Shown: in pieces, positions 1 through 6,883 of the stretch
Position numbering within the stretch: the stretch's first letter is position 1
Layout: every line of letters begins with the position of its first letter
Source: Oceanicola sp.
GTDB taxonomy: Bacteria; Pseudomonadota; Alphaproteobacteria; Rhodobacterales; Rhodobacteraceae
Assembly (NCBI GenBank): GCA_017792405.1
Contig: CP051231.1
Coordinates: 1,156,011 to 1,220,010, forward strand
Length of the DNA: 64,000 nt
Direction: 5' to 3'
Notes under the pieces: model-generated
Database searches by the model: none
What the model was told of the DNA's origin: nothing
Seen by the model: the letters and a program-made list of their open reading frames with translations, nothing else
Made by a program: the position numbers and the translations under genes

Positions 1-922
1 CCTGTTCGCCGCGGCTGCCAATGGCCTCCCAATCCGACTTGAGGTCGGCGGGGATGGTGAAGGCGGGGGAGGTCCAGCCGTAGGCCTTTTTGGCGGCGTC
101 GAGCTGGTCGGCGTCGGTGAGCGCGCCGTGGCCCTTGGAGGTGTCCTGCGCGGCGTGGCCGAGGGCGATGTGGGTTTTGCAGGCGATCATGGTCGGGCGG
201 TCGGACTTTTTGGCCTCGGTAAGGGCCGCGTCGATCGCCTCGGGGTCATGGCCGTCGCATTGCAGCACGTTCCAGCCGGAGGCTTTGAACCGTTCGACCT
301 GATCGGTGCTGTCGGAGAGCGAGACCTTGCCGTCGATGGTGATGTCGTTGTTGTCCCACATCACGATGAGGCGCGAGAGCTTGAGGTGCCCGGCGAGTGC
401 GATGGCCTCCTGGCTCACGCCCTCCATCAGGCAGCCGTCGCCGGCGATGCAGTAGGTGTAGTGATCGACCACCTTCTTGCCCCAGTGGGCGCGCTGGCTC
501 TCCTCGGCGATGGCGAAGCCGACAGCGTTGGAAATGCCCTGACCGAGCGGGCCGGTTGTGGTTTCAATCCCGTCGGCGAGGAAGTTCTCGGGGTGGCCTG
601 CGGTGCGGGCACCGAGCTGGCGGAAATTCTTGACTTCTTCGAGGGTTATCTGCGCATCGCCGGTGAGGTAGAGCAGCGAGTAGACCAGCATAGAGCCGTG
701 GCCTGCGGAGAGGATGAAGCGGTCACGGTCGGGCCAGTTGGGGGCGGAGGCGTCGAACTTCAGGTGCTTCTCGAAGAGGACGGTGGCGACATCGGCCATG
801 CCCATCGGCGCGCCGGAGTGGCCGGAGTTGGCGGCGGCGACCGCATCGAGCGTGAGCGTGCGGATGCAGGCGGCTTTCATCCAATGTTCGGGATGGGCGT
901 TGCGAAGCGCGTCGATGTCCAC
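1..922 (-). CDS. tkt: transketolase, N-terminal part (cut by window edge)
   Basis: Thiamine-diphosphate enzyme of the non-oxidative pentose phosphate and Calvin pathways, moving two-carbon ketol units between sugar phosphates in the cytoplasm. The 307 codons present read as the start of the pyrimidine-binding domain: GHSGAPMG at residues 34-41, the HGS of LSAGHGS near 75, and the ThDP/metal motif GDGCLMEG at 161-168 followed by DNND near 190. A GTG start at 922 is chosen because it follows a GAGGGG ribosome site and gives the family N-terminus ([14 protein letters not shown]). The C-terminal half lies outside the window. It is divergent from the coiled-coil/zapA pair. Family identity is very secure; which tkt paralogue it is cannot be told. 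Confidence 0.96.
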   Translation of the reverse strand, partial: MDIDALRNAHPEHWMKAACIRTLTLDAVAAANSGHSGAPMGMADVATVLFEKHLKFDASAPNWPDRDRFILSAGHGSMLVYSLLYLTGDAQITLEEVKNFRQLGARTAGHPENFLADGIETTTGPLGQGISNAVGFAIAEESQRAHWGKKVVDHYTYCIAGDGCLMEGVSQEAIALAGHLKLSRLIVMWDNNDITIDGKVSLSDSTDQVERFKASGWNVLQCDGHDPEAIDAALTEAKKSDRPTMIACKTHIALGHAAQDTSKGHGALTDADQLDAAKKAYGWTSPAFTIPADLKSDWEAIGSRGEQ

Positions 923-1154
923 GGAAAAGGTCCCCTCGGTGCAAGAATGTTGCGTCGTGATAGCAGGCTCGGGGGGGAGTTCAAGGCAGCATGAAGGCCG
1001 CGTGGTAAGTGCTTGGAACAAAAGGGGCGCATGTTTTGCGGCCCTCGGTTACACTTGAGGCAGCCGGGACTGCGCGTCGATTCGGGCGCGGGGCAGCGGC
1101 GCAGGACAGGTGCAAGAGAAAAGAGCGGTGGCTCACACCGCAGGGGACAGCAGA

Positions 1155-1517
1155 ATGAGTGACATCTCGGCATTGGAGCGGCGGTTGACCGCCGCGATGG
1201 ACAGGATCGGCGCTGCCGTGGCCAGCTACGAGGCGGGCCAGGCGGGTCCGAGCGAAGAGGAGCTCGCGGCGCAGCGCGGGCTCGAGGCGCAGGTGCTTCA
1301 GCTGAAACAGGCGCTGGAGGCGGAGCAGACGGCCAACACCCAGCTGCGTGAGCGGATTGATGCCATGAAGGCGCTGAAGGAGCGCCAGCAGGAGCGGATC
1401 GCCGAGCTGGAAGAGGCCGAGGCGGCGCTGCGGGCCAAGCAGGCCGAGGACCGCGAGGAACTGGATGCGGTGATCGCCGCACTGGAGCCGCTGGTGGGGG
1501 AGGCTGCACATGGCTGA
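1155..1517 (+). CDS. coiled-coil protein upstream of zapA
   Basis: A 120-residue, highly charged protein that is almost wholly predicted coiled coil: runs of Glu, Ala, Leu, Gln and Arg with heptad spacing from about residue 35 to 110, no signal peptide and no membrane segment. The start at 1155 (MSDISALERR) is preferred over an in-frame start at 1110 because the upstream 15 codons look non-conserved. Its end overlaps zapA by 8 bases, so the two are probably co-translated, and a role with ZapA at the FtsZ ring is a reasonable guess. I do not recognise a named family; coiled-coil content alone cannot prove a division function. Confidence 0.75.
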   Translation: MSDISALERRLTAAMDRIGAAVASYEAGQAGPSEEELAAQRGLEAQVLQLKQALEAEQTANTQLRERIDAMKALKERQQERIAELEEAEAALRAKQAEDREELDAVIAALEPLVGEAAHG

Positions 1518-1902
1518 GGTTCAGATTTCGATTGGCGGGCGGAGCTTTACGGTCGCCTGTCAGGAGGGCGAAGAGCATTACCTCACTGGGGCGGCGGAGA
1601 TGCTGGACCGCGAGGCGAGCGCGCTGGTGAGCCAGATCGGACGGCTGCCCGAGGCGCGGATGCTGCTGATGGCCGGGCTGATGCTGGCCGACCGCACGGC
1701 GGCCTTCGAGGAGAAGGCGGCTGCGGCGGAAGAAAAGCTGGCGGCGCAGGAAAAGCTCATCGAGGAGATGAAGGCCGTTCCCGCGCCCGAGCCCGCCCGC
1801 GTGGAGGTGCCGGTGGTGCCCCGCGAGGTGGAGGACTTCATGGCCGAACTGGCCGCCCGGGCCGAGAGCCTTGCTGCGCAGGCCGAGGAGAAGGCGGGCT
1901 AG
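1510..1902 (+). CDS. zapA: cell division protein ZapA
   Basis: ZapA family: small cytoplasmic protein that crosslinks FtsZ filaments at the division site. The 130 residues begin with the typical beta segment AEVQISIGGRSFTVAC, then the helix EEHYLTGAAEMLDREAS, and continue into a long Ala/Glu-rich coiled coil (about residues 55-90), matching the globular head plus dimerising coil of the family. The C-terminal extension after the Pro-rich stretch near residue 98 (PAPEPARVEVPVVP) is longer than in enteric ZapA and ends in a second short coil. It overlaps the coiled-coil gene upstream by 8 bases. Linkage to tkt is, to my knowledge, common in alphaproteobacteria. Confidence 0.85.
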   Translation: MAEVQISIGGRSFTVACQEGEEHYLTGAAEMLDREASALVSQIGRLPEARMLLMAGLMLADRTAAFEEKAAAAEEKLAAQEKLIEEMKAVPAPEPARVEVPVVPREVEDFMAELAARAESLAAQAEEKAG

Positions 1903-1926
1903 GGCCACGCGCTGAGGCGACAGTGC

Positions 1927-1944
1927 GGCGGGACAAGTCCCGCC
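1927..1944. terminator. GC hairpin after zapA
   Basis: Perfect 8-base-pair stem GGCGGGAC / GTCCCGCC with an AA loop, 24 bases after the zapA stop and 84 bases before the endolysin start. There is no T tract, so it may be a transcript-stabilising or partial terminator structure. Similar GCGGGA-type hairpins are, from memory, widespread in Rhodobacterales spacers, so it may also be a dispersed repeat copy. Confidence 0.5.
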
Positions 1945-2028
1945 CTACGCCCGCACGCCCCGCTTCATAAATCTTAAACCAAATGCCGCAGGCTTCCGGA
2001 CGGTTCGAGGAAACGTCTGGAGGCATCC

Positions 2029-2640
2029 ATGCCCACTGTCGACGAGATTGCCCGCGAGATCGTGGCCCGCGAGGGCGGCTATGTGAACGACCCCGATGAT
2101 CCGGGCGGCGCGACGAAATTCGGGGTCACCATCGGCACGCTGCGCCGCCTTGGTGTGGACCTTGATGGTGACGGGCGCACCACCGTCCGCGATGTGAAAC
2201 GGCTCAGCGCCGAGCAGGCGCGGGGCATCTTCATCGAGCATTACTTCAAGCGGCCGCGGATTGCGGAGCTGCCGGTGGCGCTGCACGCCAGCGTCTTCGA
2301 CATGTATGTGAACGCGGGCAGTAACGCGGTGAAGATCCTGCAACGGCTGCTGGCCCGGATGGGACAGGCCTGCGCTGTGGATGGCGCGATTGGCCCGCAG
2401 ACCATCGCCGCCGCCCGCGCCGCCTTCGAGGAGGCGCCGGACCATCTGGCCGATGCCTACGGGATCGCCCGGCGCAACTATTACTACGGCCTCGCAGATG
2501 CCCGCCCCTCCAGCCGCAAATACGCCCGCCGCCGCGATGGCGGGAAGGGCGGCTGGATCACCCGAGCGGAAGAGTTCATTGGCCCGAAATACCACCTGAC
2601 GGAGGCCGAGCACCGCGCGCGGGTGGCGAAATGGGGCTGA
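2029..2640 (+). CDS. GH108 N-acetylmuramidase, phage/GTA-type endolysin
   Basis: Predicted muramidase that cleaves the glycan strands of peptidoglycan to release particles. The 203 residues match glycosyl hydrolase family 108: the N-terminal catalytic segment carries the EGGYVNDPDDPGG motif with the expected catalytic Glu at residue 15, followed by TKFGVT (29-34); the C-terminal half (GPQTI to the end) resembles the peptidoglycan-binding domain that accompanies this family. No signal peptide is visible, as expected for an endolysin that relies on a holin. It overlaps the holin gene by 10 bases. From memory, the Rhodobacter capsulatus gene transfer agent uses a similar endolysin-holin pair outside its structural cluster; assignment to GTA release is inference. 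Confidence 0.88.
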   Translation: MPTVDEIAREIVAREGGYVNDPDDPGGATKFGVTIGTLRRLGVDLDGDGRTTVRDVKRLSAEQARGIFIEHYFKRPRIAELPVALHASVFDMYVNAGSNAVKILQRLLARMGQACAVDGAIGPQTIAAARAAFEEAPDHLADAYGIARRNYYYGLADARPSSRKYARRRDGGKGGWITRAEEFIGPKYHLTEAEHRARVAKWG

Positions 2641-3185
2641 TCACCGCCATGCTCACGGCGCTCTTTGGCGGCGGGCGCAACGGGATTGCCGAGACGGTGG
2701 AGGTGTTTCGTGAGAACGCCGAAAATGCCTCGGCCCGGGCTGCCGCCTATCAGGGCGCGGCGCTGGAGCAGTTTGGCCGCGAGTTCATGGTCGAGCGCAA
2801 GGGGTGGTTCGACCGGTTCATGGACGGGCTGAACCGCCTGCCGCGCCCGGTTCTGGCATTGGGCACGATCTTTCTGATGCTGGCAGCATTGGTGGACCCG
2901 ATCTGGTTTGCCGCGCGGATGCAAGGGATCGCGCTAGTGCCCGAGCCGCTTTGGTGGCTGATGGGGGCGATCGTGAGCTTCTATTTTGGGGCGCGGCATC
3001 AGGTGAAGGGGCAGGAGTTTCAGCGCTCGATCGCCGCGACGGTGGCGCTGGCGCCGCAGGTGCAGGCCAACATGGCGGCGTTGCAGGCGGGGGCAGGCGG
3101 CGGCGGTGTGCCGGAGGGTTCCGGCGAAGCTGCGGAGGGCGAGAACCCGGCGCTGGACGACTGGCGCGGGGGCCGGGCGGCATGA
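2631..3185 (+). CDS. holin family protein
   Basis: A 184-residue protein with an amphipathic N-terminal region, two clear hydrophobic helices (about residues 72-93 and 104-120, containing LGTIFLMLAALVDPIWF and WWLMGAIVSFYFGAR) and an acidic, Gly-rich cytoplasmic tail. This is the pattern of the three-TM holin family (HI1416-like). It would open the inner membrane so that the overlapping upstream endolysin can reach the wall. Its stop overlaps the next start by four bases (ATGA), showing tight coupling. Function rests on topology and partnership rather than on catalytic residues. Confidence 0.82.
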   Translation: MGLITAMLTALFGGGRNGIAETVEVFRENAENASARAAAYQGAALEQFGREFMVERKGWFDRFMDGLNRLPRPVLALGTIFLMLAALVDPIWFAARMQGIALVPEPLWWLMGAIVSFYFGARHQVKGQEFQRSIAATVALAPQVQANMAALQAGAGGGGVPEGSGEAAEGENPALDDWRGGRAA

Positions 3186-3385
3186 TGCCCGATACCGTCT
3201 GGATCAGCCTGCTCACCGAGCACGGGCCGTGGGTGCTGCTCGTCTTCTTCCTGCTCTTCAAGGACCACAAGAAGGACGAAACCACCCGCGCTGCCCTGCA
3301 CCGCAACACCGAGATCATCATCGAGCTGACCACGCTGATCCGCGAGCGCCTGCCGGGCCGGGGCGCAGGCGGGGGCGACAAATGA
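3182..3385 (+). CDS. small single-TM protein, BhlA/UviB-like
   Basis: A 67-residue protein with one hydrophobic segment (about residues 12-26, HGPWVLLVFFLLF) followed at once by a charged KDHKKDE patch and an amphipathic helix (TEIIIELTTLIRERL). The layout resembles small BhlA/UviB holin-like peptides, where a short TM is followed by a charged helix; that is a pattern match by eye, not a search result. It starts inside the holin stop codon (ATGA) and its own stop overlaps the next start in the same way. It could be an accessory holin, an antiholin or a spanin-like component of the lysis cassette. Confidence 0.62.
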   Translation: MMPDTVWISLLTEHGPWVLLVFFLLFKDHKKDETTRAALHRNTEIIIELTTLIRERLPGRGAGGGDK

Positions 3386-3507
3386 GCTGGCTCCGGGCCG
3401 CGCTGCGGCGGCTGCTGCTGGGCCGCGAGATGGAGCGGGAGACCGACCGCAACCGCGCCGCCGCCGATGCGCTCGACGCGACGCTGAAGGAGATGCTGGG
3501 AAAATGA
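3382..3507 (+). CDS. 41-residue basic/acidic peptide in lysis cassette
   Basis: A very short ORF (MSWLRAALRR to the end at GK) whose start overlaps the previous stop (ATGA) and whose stop overlaps the next start (ATGA). The N-terminal 16 residues are a basic amphipathic helix, the rest is a charged helix rich in Glu, Arg and Ala. No family is recognised. Its reality is supported by the double start/stop overlap inside a five-gene coupled cassette, not by homology. Confidence 0.55.
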   Translation: MSWLRAALRRLLLGREMERETDRNRAAADALDATLKEMLGK

Positions 3508-3929
3508 CACGTGCCTTGGGGCTGATGGCCCTCATCCTGCTTGTGCTGGGCGTGCTGGCCCGGCCGCTCGGAATTGTCACCGCGCAGGATCTTGCGCGCG
3601 CGGCGCTGGTGGCGATGGCGGCCACGCTGGCGGGCACCTTTCTGTGGCTCTGGCGCGAGAAGGCGACGCCCCTTGCGCTGGCGATGACCTTCAGCTGGGC
3701 CGGCGCCTCGGCGCTGCTTGGCTGGCGGGTGGCGCAGGACATGCTGGGCCACCCTGCGTGGATGGTGGAGAGCCCGCTGCTGCTGGGGGTGCTTGGCGTC
3801 TACCTCACAGGAACGTTGCTGCACGTGGAGGCGATCCGCCGGGCCTTCGGGCTGGGGCAGGTGGCGCTGGTCTTCGTGCTGGGGGGCACGCTGGGCGCGG
3901 CGATGCTGGTGCTGGCGGTGCTGGGGTAA
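3504..3929 (+). CDS. four-TM membrane protein ending the lysis cassette
   Basis: 141 residues with four predicted membrane helices (about 4-22, 29-50, 57-75 with a short loop, 85-105 and a last one at 115-139), short polar loops and no recognisable catalytic motif. It is translationally coupled to the preceding 41-codon gene (ATGA). Holin-like or lysis-regulating functions are possible by context, but it could equally be an unrelated small membrane protein carried on the same transcript. No family name is offered. Confidence 0.65.
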   Translation: MTRALGLMALILLVLGVLARPLGIVTAQDLARAALVAMAATLAGTFLWLWREKATPLALAMTFSWAGASALLGWRVAQDMLGHPAWMVESPLLLGVLGVYLTGTLLHVEAIRRAFGLGQVALVFVLGGTLGAAMLVLAVLG

Positions 3930-3966
3930 GGGGGCGAGGCGCCGCCCGCCCCAACGGCAAGGCGCG

Positions 3967-5361
3967 TCAGCTCTTCCGGCGGCGGACCTGTTTGGGGCGG
4001 ACGTGGTGCTCGATCTCGTCGTAGAGGCGGGCGACCACGTTCTTGTCGGTCGCGGCCTCGATGCCCTCGAAGCCGGGGGAGCTGTTGACCTCCAGCACCT
4101 TGGGGCCGTCTTCGGAGCGCAGCAGGTCCACCCCGGCCATGCCGAGGCCGAAGGCGCGGGCGGCGCGGGTGGCGGTTTCACGCTCGAGCCGGGAGATGCG
4201 GACCGATTTGGCGGTGCCGCCCCGGTGGAGGTTGGAACGGAAATCGCCCTCGGCGCCGGTGCGCTTCATCGAGGCGACCACCTTGCCGCCGATCACCATG
4301 CAGCGGATGTCCTCGCCGGCGGCCTCCTTGACGAAGTCCTGCACGAGGAAGTTGGCGTTGAGCCCGCGGAAGGCGTCGATCACCGACTCAGCGGCCTTGC
4401 GGGTTTCGGCCAGCACCACGCCCTTGCCCTGGGTGCTCTCCAGCAGCTTCACGATCAGCGGGGCGCTGCCGGCAAGCGCGATCAGGTTGGCGGTGTCCTT
4501 GGGAGAGGCTGCGAAGGCGGTGTCGGGCATGGGCACCTTGGCGCGCGACATGATCTGATGCGCGTGCAGCTTGTCGCGCGAGGCGGTGATGCCGTGGGAG
4601 GGGTTCACCGAGAAAGTGCCGATGGTTTCGAACTGGCGCACGATGGCGGTGCCATAAGTGGTGACCGATGCGCCGATGCGCGGGATCACCGCATCGTAGC
4701 GGGGCAGGCGCTTGCCGTCGTAATGCACCTCGGGCGCGAGGGTTGAGATGGCCATGTAGCAGCGGGTGGTGTCGATCACCTCCACGGTGTGGCCGCGCTT
4801 CTCGCCCTCTTCGACCAGCCTGCGGGTGGAATAGTTGTTCTCGCGGCTCAGCACGGCGATGCGCAGCGCGCGGGGCGGCTGGGCGGCGCGGACGGCGGGG
4901 GAGTGATAGACCTCGTAATCCAGCTCGGGCTGGCAGAAGCGGTCGTTGGCGTGGATGTTGATCTCTTCGTGCAGGGCCTGCCGGCCCAGCAGCATCCGCG
5001 AGGCCATTGTGGAGCGGTCGGTGAGGGTGACCTCGATGGGCCATGCGTGACCGGCGACCTCGAGCGGGGTTTCGATAACGTAGCGCAGCTCTTTCTCGCC
5101 ATTGGACGAGGTCACCTCGCGCCGGTCGGTGATGGCGGCGGAACAGGGGATGAACAGGTCTTCGCGGCCCGGAATCGGGTGGACGGTGAAGCGCACCTTG
5201 GGCTTGGCGGCCGGGCCGAAGGTTTCGATATCGGAGGCGTGCAGCGCCGAGGTGCGCGCGCCGGTATCGACCTTGGCCTTCAGCGCGGGCAGGCCGAGGG
5301 CGGGCAGGGTGACCCATTCTTCCCAGCCGAATTGGAGGGGCGCGGTGGCGGGTGGGGTCAT
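3967..5361 (-). CDS. RimB-like protease domain fused to RimK-like ATP-grasp ligase
   Basis: 464 residues in two parts. Residues 1-145 resemble the RimK-associated putative protease family (retropepsin-like fold), with [13 protein letters not shown] around the Asp of DTGA (32-35). Residues about 166-455 are a RimK-type ATP-grasp ligase, with [22 protein letters not shown] and the metal-binding [12 protein letters not shown] near the C-terminus. RimK adds glutamates to ribosomal protein S6; in pseudomonads RimA, RimB and RimK are separate proteins. The start at 5361 follows an AAGGA ribosome site; an in-frame ATG at 5388 is less well placed. The gene is divergent from tgt with a 60-base spacer. 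The true ligase substrate is not shown by sequence. Confidence 0.85.
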   Translation of the reverse strand: MTPPATAPLQFGWEEWVTLPALGLPALKAKVDTGARTSALHASDIETFGPAAKPKVRFTVHPIPGREDLFIPCSAAITDRREVTSSNGEKELRYVIETPLEVAGHAWPIEVTLTDRSTMASRMLLGRQALHEEINIHANDRFCQPELDYEVYHSPAVRAAQPPRALRIAVLSRENNYSTRRLVEEGEKRGHTVEVIDTTRCYMAISTLAPEVHYDGKRLPRYDAVIPRIGASVTTYGTAIVRQFETIGTFSVNPSHGITASRDKLHAHQIMSRAKVPMPDTAFAASPKDTANLIALAGSAPLIVKLLESTQGKGVVLAETRKAAESVIDAFRGLNANFLVQDFVKEAAGEDIRCMVIGGKVVASMKRTGAEGDFRSNLHRGGTAKSVRISRLERETATRAARAFGLGMAGVDLLRSEDGPKVLEVNSSPGFEGIEAATDKNVVARLYDEIEHHVRPKQVRRRKS

Positions 5362-5421
5362 CGGGCTGTCCTTGGCTTTTGGCTGCATCTGTCGGATATG
5401 GGGCCCGAAGGAGACGGGCAT

Positions 5422-6552
5422 ATGACGACACCGGTGACATACGAAGTGAAGGCGCAGGACGGCAAGGCCCGATTGGGCGTGCTGACCACACCGCGCGGCG
5501 AGATCCGCACGCCGGCCTTCATGCCTGTGGGCACGGCGGCAACCGTGAAGGCGATGATGCCGGAGAGCGTTGCGGCAACGGGGGCCGATATTTTGCTGGG
5601 CAACACCTATCACCTGATGCTGCGGCCGGGTGCGGAGCGGGTGGCGCGGCTGGGCGGCCTTCACAAGTTCATGAACTGGGACAAGCCGATCCTGACCGAC
5701 TCGGGGGGCTTTCAGGTGATGAGCCTTGCCGATCTGCGCAAGCTGACCGAGGACGGCGTGACCTTTCGCAGCCATGTGGACGGATCGAAGCATTTTCTGA
5801 GCCCGGAGACCTCGATGGAGATCCAGCGGCTGCTCGGCTCCGATATCGTGATGTGTTTCGATGAGTGCCCGGCGCTGCCTGCGACGGAAGATGCGGTGGC
5901 GGAGTCGATGCGGCTGAGCATGCGCTGGGCGGAGCGGTCGCGGGTGGCCTTTGGCGACAGGCCCGGCCACGCGCTCTTTGGCATCCAGCAGGGCGGGGTG
6001 ACCGAGGAGCTGCGGGGCGAGAGCGCCGAGGCGCTGAAGGCGATCGGCTTTGATGGCTACGCGATTGGCGGGCTTGCTGTGGGCGAGGGGCAGGAGGCGA
6101 TGTTCGGCGTGCTGGACTATGCGCCGGGGATGCTGCCCGAGGACAAGCCGCGCTACCTGATGGGGGTGGGCAAGCCCGATGACATCGTCGGCGCGGTGAA
6201 GCGCGGCGTCGACATGATGGACTGCGTGCTGCCCTCGCGCAGCGGGCGGACCGGGCAGGCCTGGACCCGGCGCGGGCAGGTGAACCTGAAGAACGCCCGC
6301 CATGCGGATGATCCTCGGCCGCTGGATGAGGCCTGTGGCTGCCCGGCCTGCCGGGGCTACAGCCGGGCCTATCTGCATCATGTGTACCGCGCGGGCGAGA
6401 TGATCGCCGGGATGCTGCTGACATGGCATAACCTGCATTACTATCAGGAGCTGATGCAGGGGATGCGAGCGGCGATTGCCGAGGGGCGGTTTGCCGCGTT
6501 CGAGGCGGAGTTTCATGCGCAGCGGGCGGAGGGGGATATTCCGCCGGTGTGA
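5422..6552 (+). CDS. tgt: queuine tRNA-ribosyltransferase
   Basis: Exchanges guanine 34 for preQ1 in tRNAs with GUN anticodons, a step of queuosine synthesis. The 376 residues contain the nucleophile/base region [11 protein letters not shown] (Asp 93), the substrate motif GIQQGG, the second catalytic Asp in the [13 protein letters not shown] segment near residue 270, and the zinc site [16 protein letters not shown] near 310-325. The start is fixed by AAGGAG eight bases upstream and by the family N-terminus. It is followed directly by a 14-base-pair hairpin. No other queuosine genes are in the window. Confidence 0.97.
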   Translation: MTTPVTYEVKAQDGKARLGVLTTPRGEIRTPAFMPVGTAATVKAMMPESVAATGADILLGNTYHLMLRPGAERVARLGGLHKFMNWDKPILTDSGGFQVMSLADLRKLTEDGVTFRSHVDGSKHFLSPETSMEIQRLLGSDIVMCFDECPALPATEDAVAESMRLSMRWAERSRVAFGDRPGHALFGIQQGGVTEELRGESAEALKAIGFDGYAIGGLAVGEGQEAMFGVLDYAPGMLPEDKPRYLMGVGKPDDIVGAVKRGVDMMDCVLPSRSGRTGQAWTRRGQVNLKNARHADDPRPLDEACGCPACRGYSRAYLHHVYRAGEMIAGMLLTWHNLHYYQELMQGMRAAIAEGRFAAFEAEFHAQRAEGDIPPV

Positions 6553-6883
6553 AGTTTTGCGGGGTGCGGCCATGCGTGGCGGAACGCCCGCCCGCCCACC
6601 CCGTTCCGCCACGCACGGCCTGCGCGGGATGTCTGAGGGGGGCTTTAAGCTCGGGACTCACCAAAGCAGGAACCTGCTTGCGCGCCCTCCATCACCTGAC
6701 CCCGGGATGGCCGACGACCGTCTCCGCATCAACCGGGATAGCCGTATCCCCACATGCGTGGGGCCCCTCGGCGATTCCGGTTGACCCGGAGCCTGCCGCC
6801 GTCCCTTGGGGGGGCAGGCGACGGAGGGCTCCGAAGCAGGAACTGCGCTTGGGGTGGCGTCAGCGGTTTGCGCCGATGCCGGG
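6553..6883. other. palindrome-rich spacer between tgt and the repeat protein
   Basis: 331 bases between two convergent genes with no convincing ORF. It holds four separate inverted repeats: the 14-base-pair stem at 6573-6615; AAGCAGG-AA-CCTGCTT at 6664-6679; a nested structure at 6729-6784 (outer TCAACCGG/CCGGTTGA, inner CCCCAC-ATGC-GTGGGG at 6748-6763); and a GGAGCC/GGCTCC with GCCTGCC/GGCAGGC structure around 6788-6835. Convergent terminators can explain part of this, but not four structures. The inner 6748-6763 core looks like a single type I-E CRISPR repeat core, yet there is no second unit. Confidence 0.6.
6573..6615 (+). repeat. REP-like palindrome, copy 1 (after tgt)
   Basis: Perfect 14-base inverted repeat TGCGTGGCGGAACG / CGTTCCGCCACGCA around a C-rich loop (CCCGCCCGCCCACCC), 20 bases after the tgt stop. 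A second copy with the same loop core (CCGCCCACCCCG) and the same flanking GCGTGGC/GCCACGC arms lies at 51211-51261, also right after a plus-strand stop codon. The arms differ in sequence but stay complementary, which points to selection on the hairpin. Confidence 0.7.

Noticed and set aside
941..954. GCAAGAATGTTGCG occurring both in the tkt leader and at 30331-30344 before coaD
   Set aside because: A shared 14-mer is expected several times by chance among all pairs in 64 kb; no other shared context was seen.
1903..2028. 6S RNA gene after zapA
   Set aside because: This is a common place for it in alphaproteobacteria, but the spacer is only 126 bases, too short, and shows no long imperfect stem.
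6748..6763. CRISPR array starting from the CCCCACATGCGTGGGG core
   Set aside because: No second repeat unit at about 60-base spacing on either side and no cas genes.
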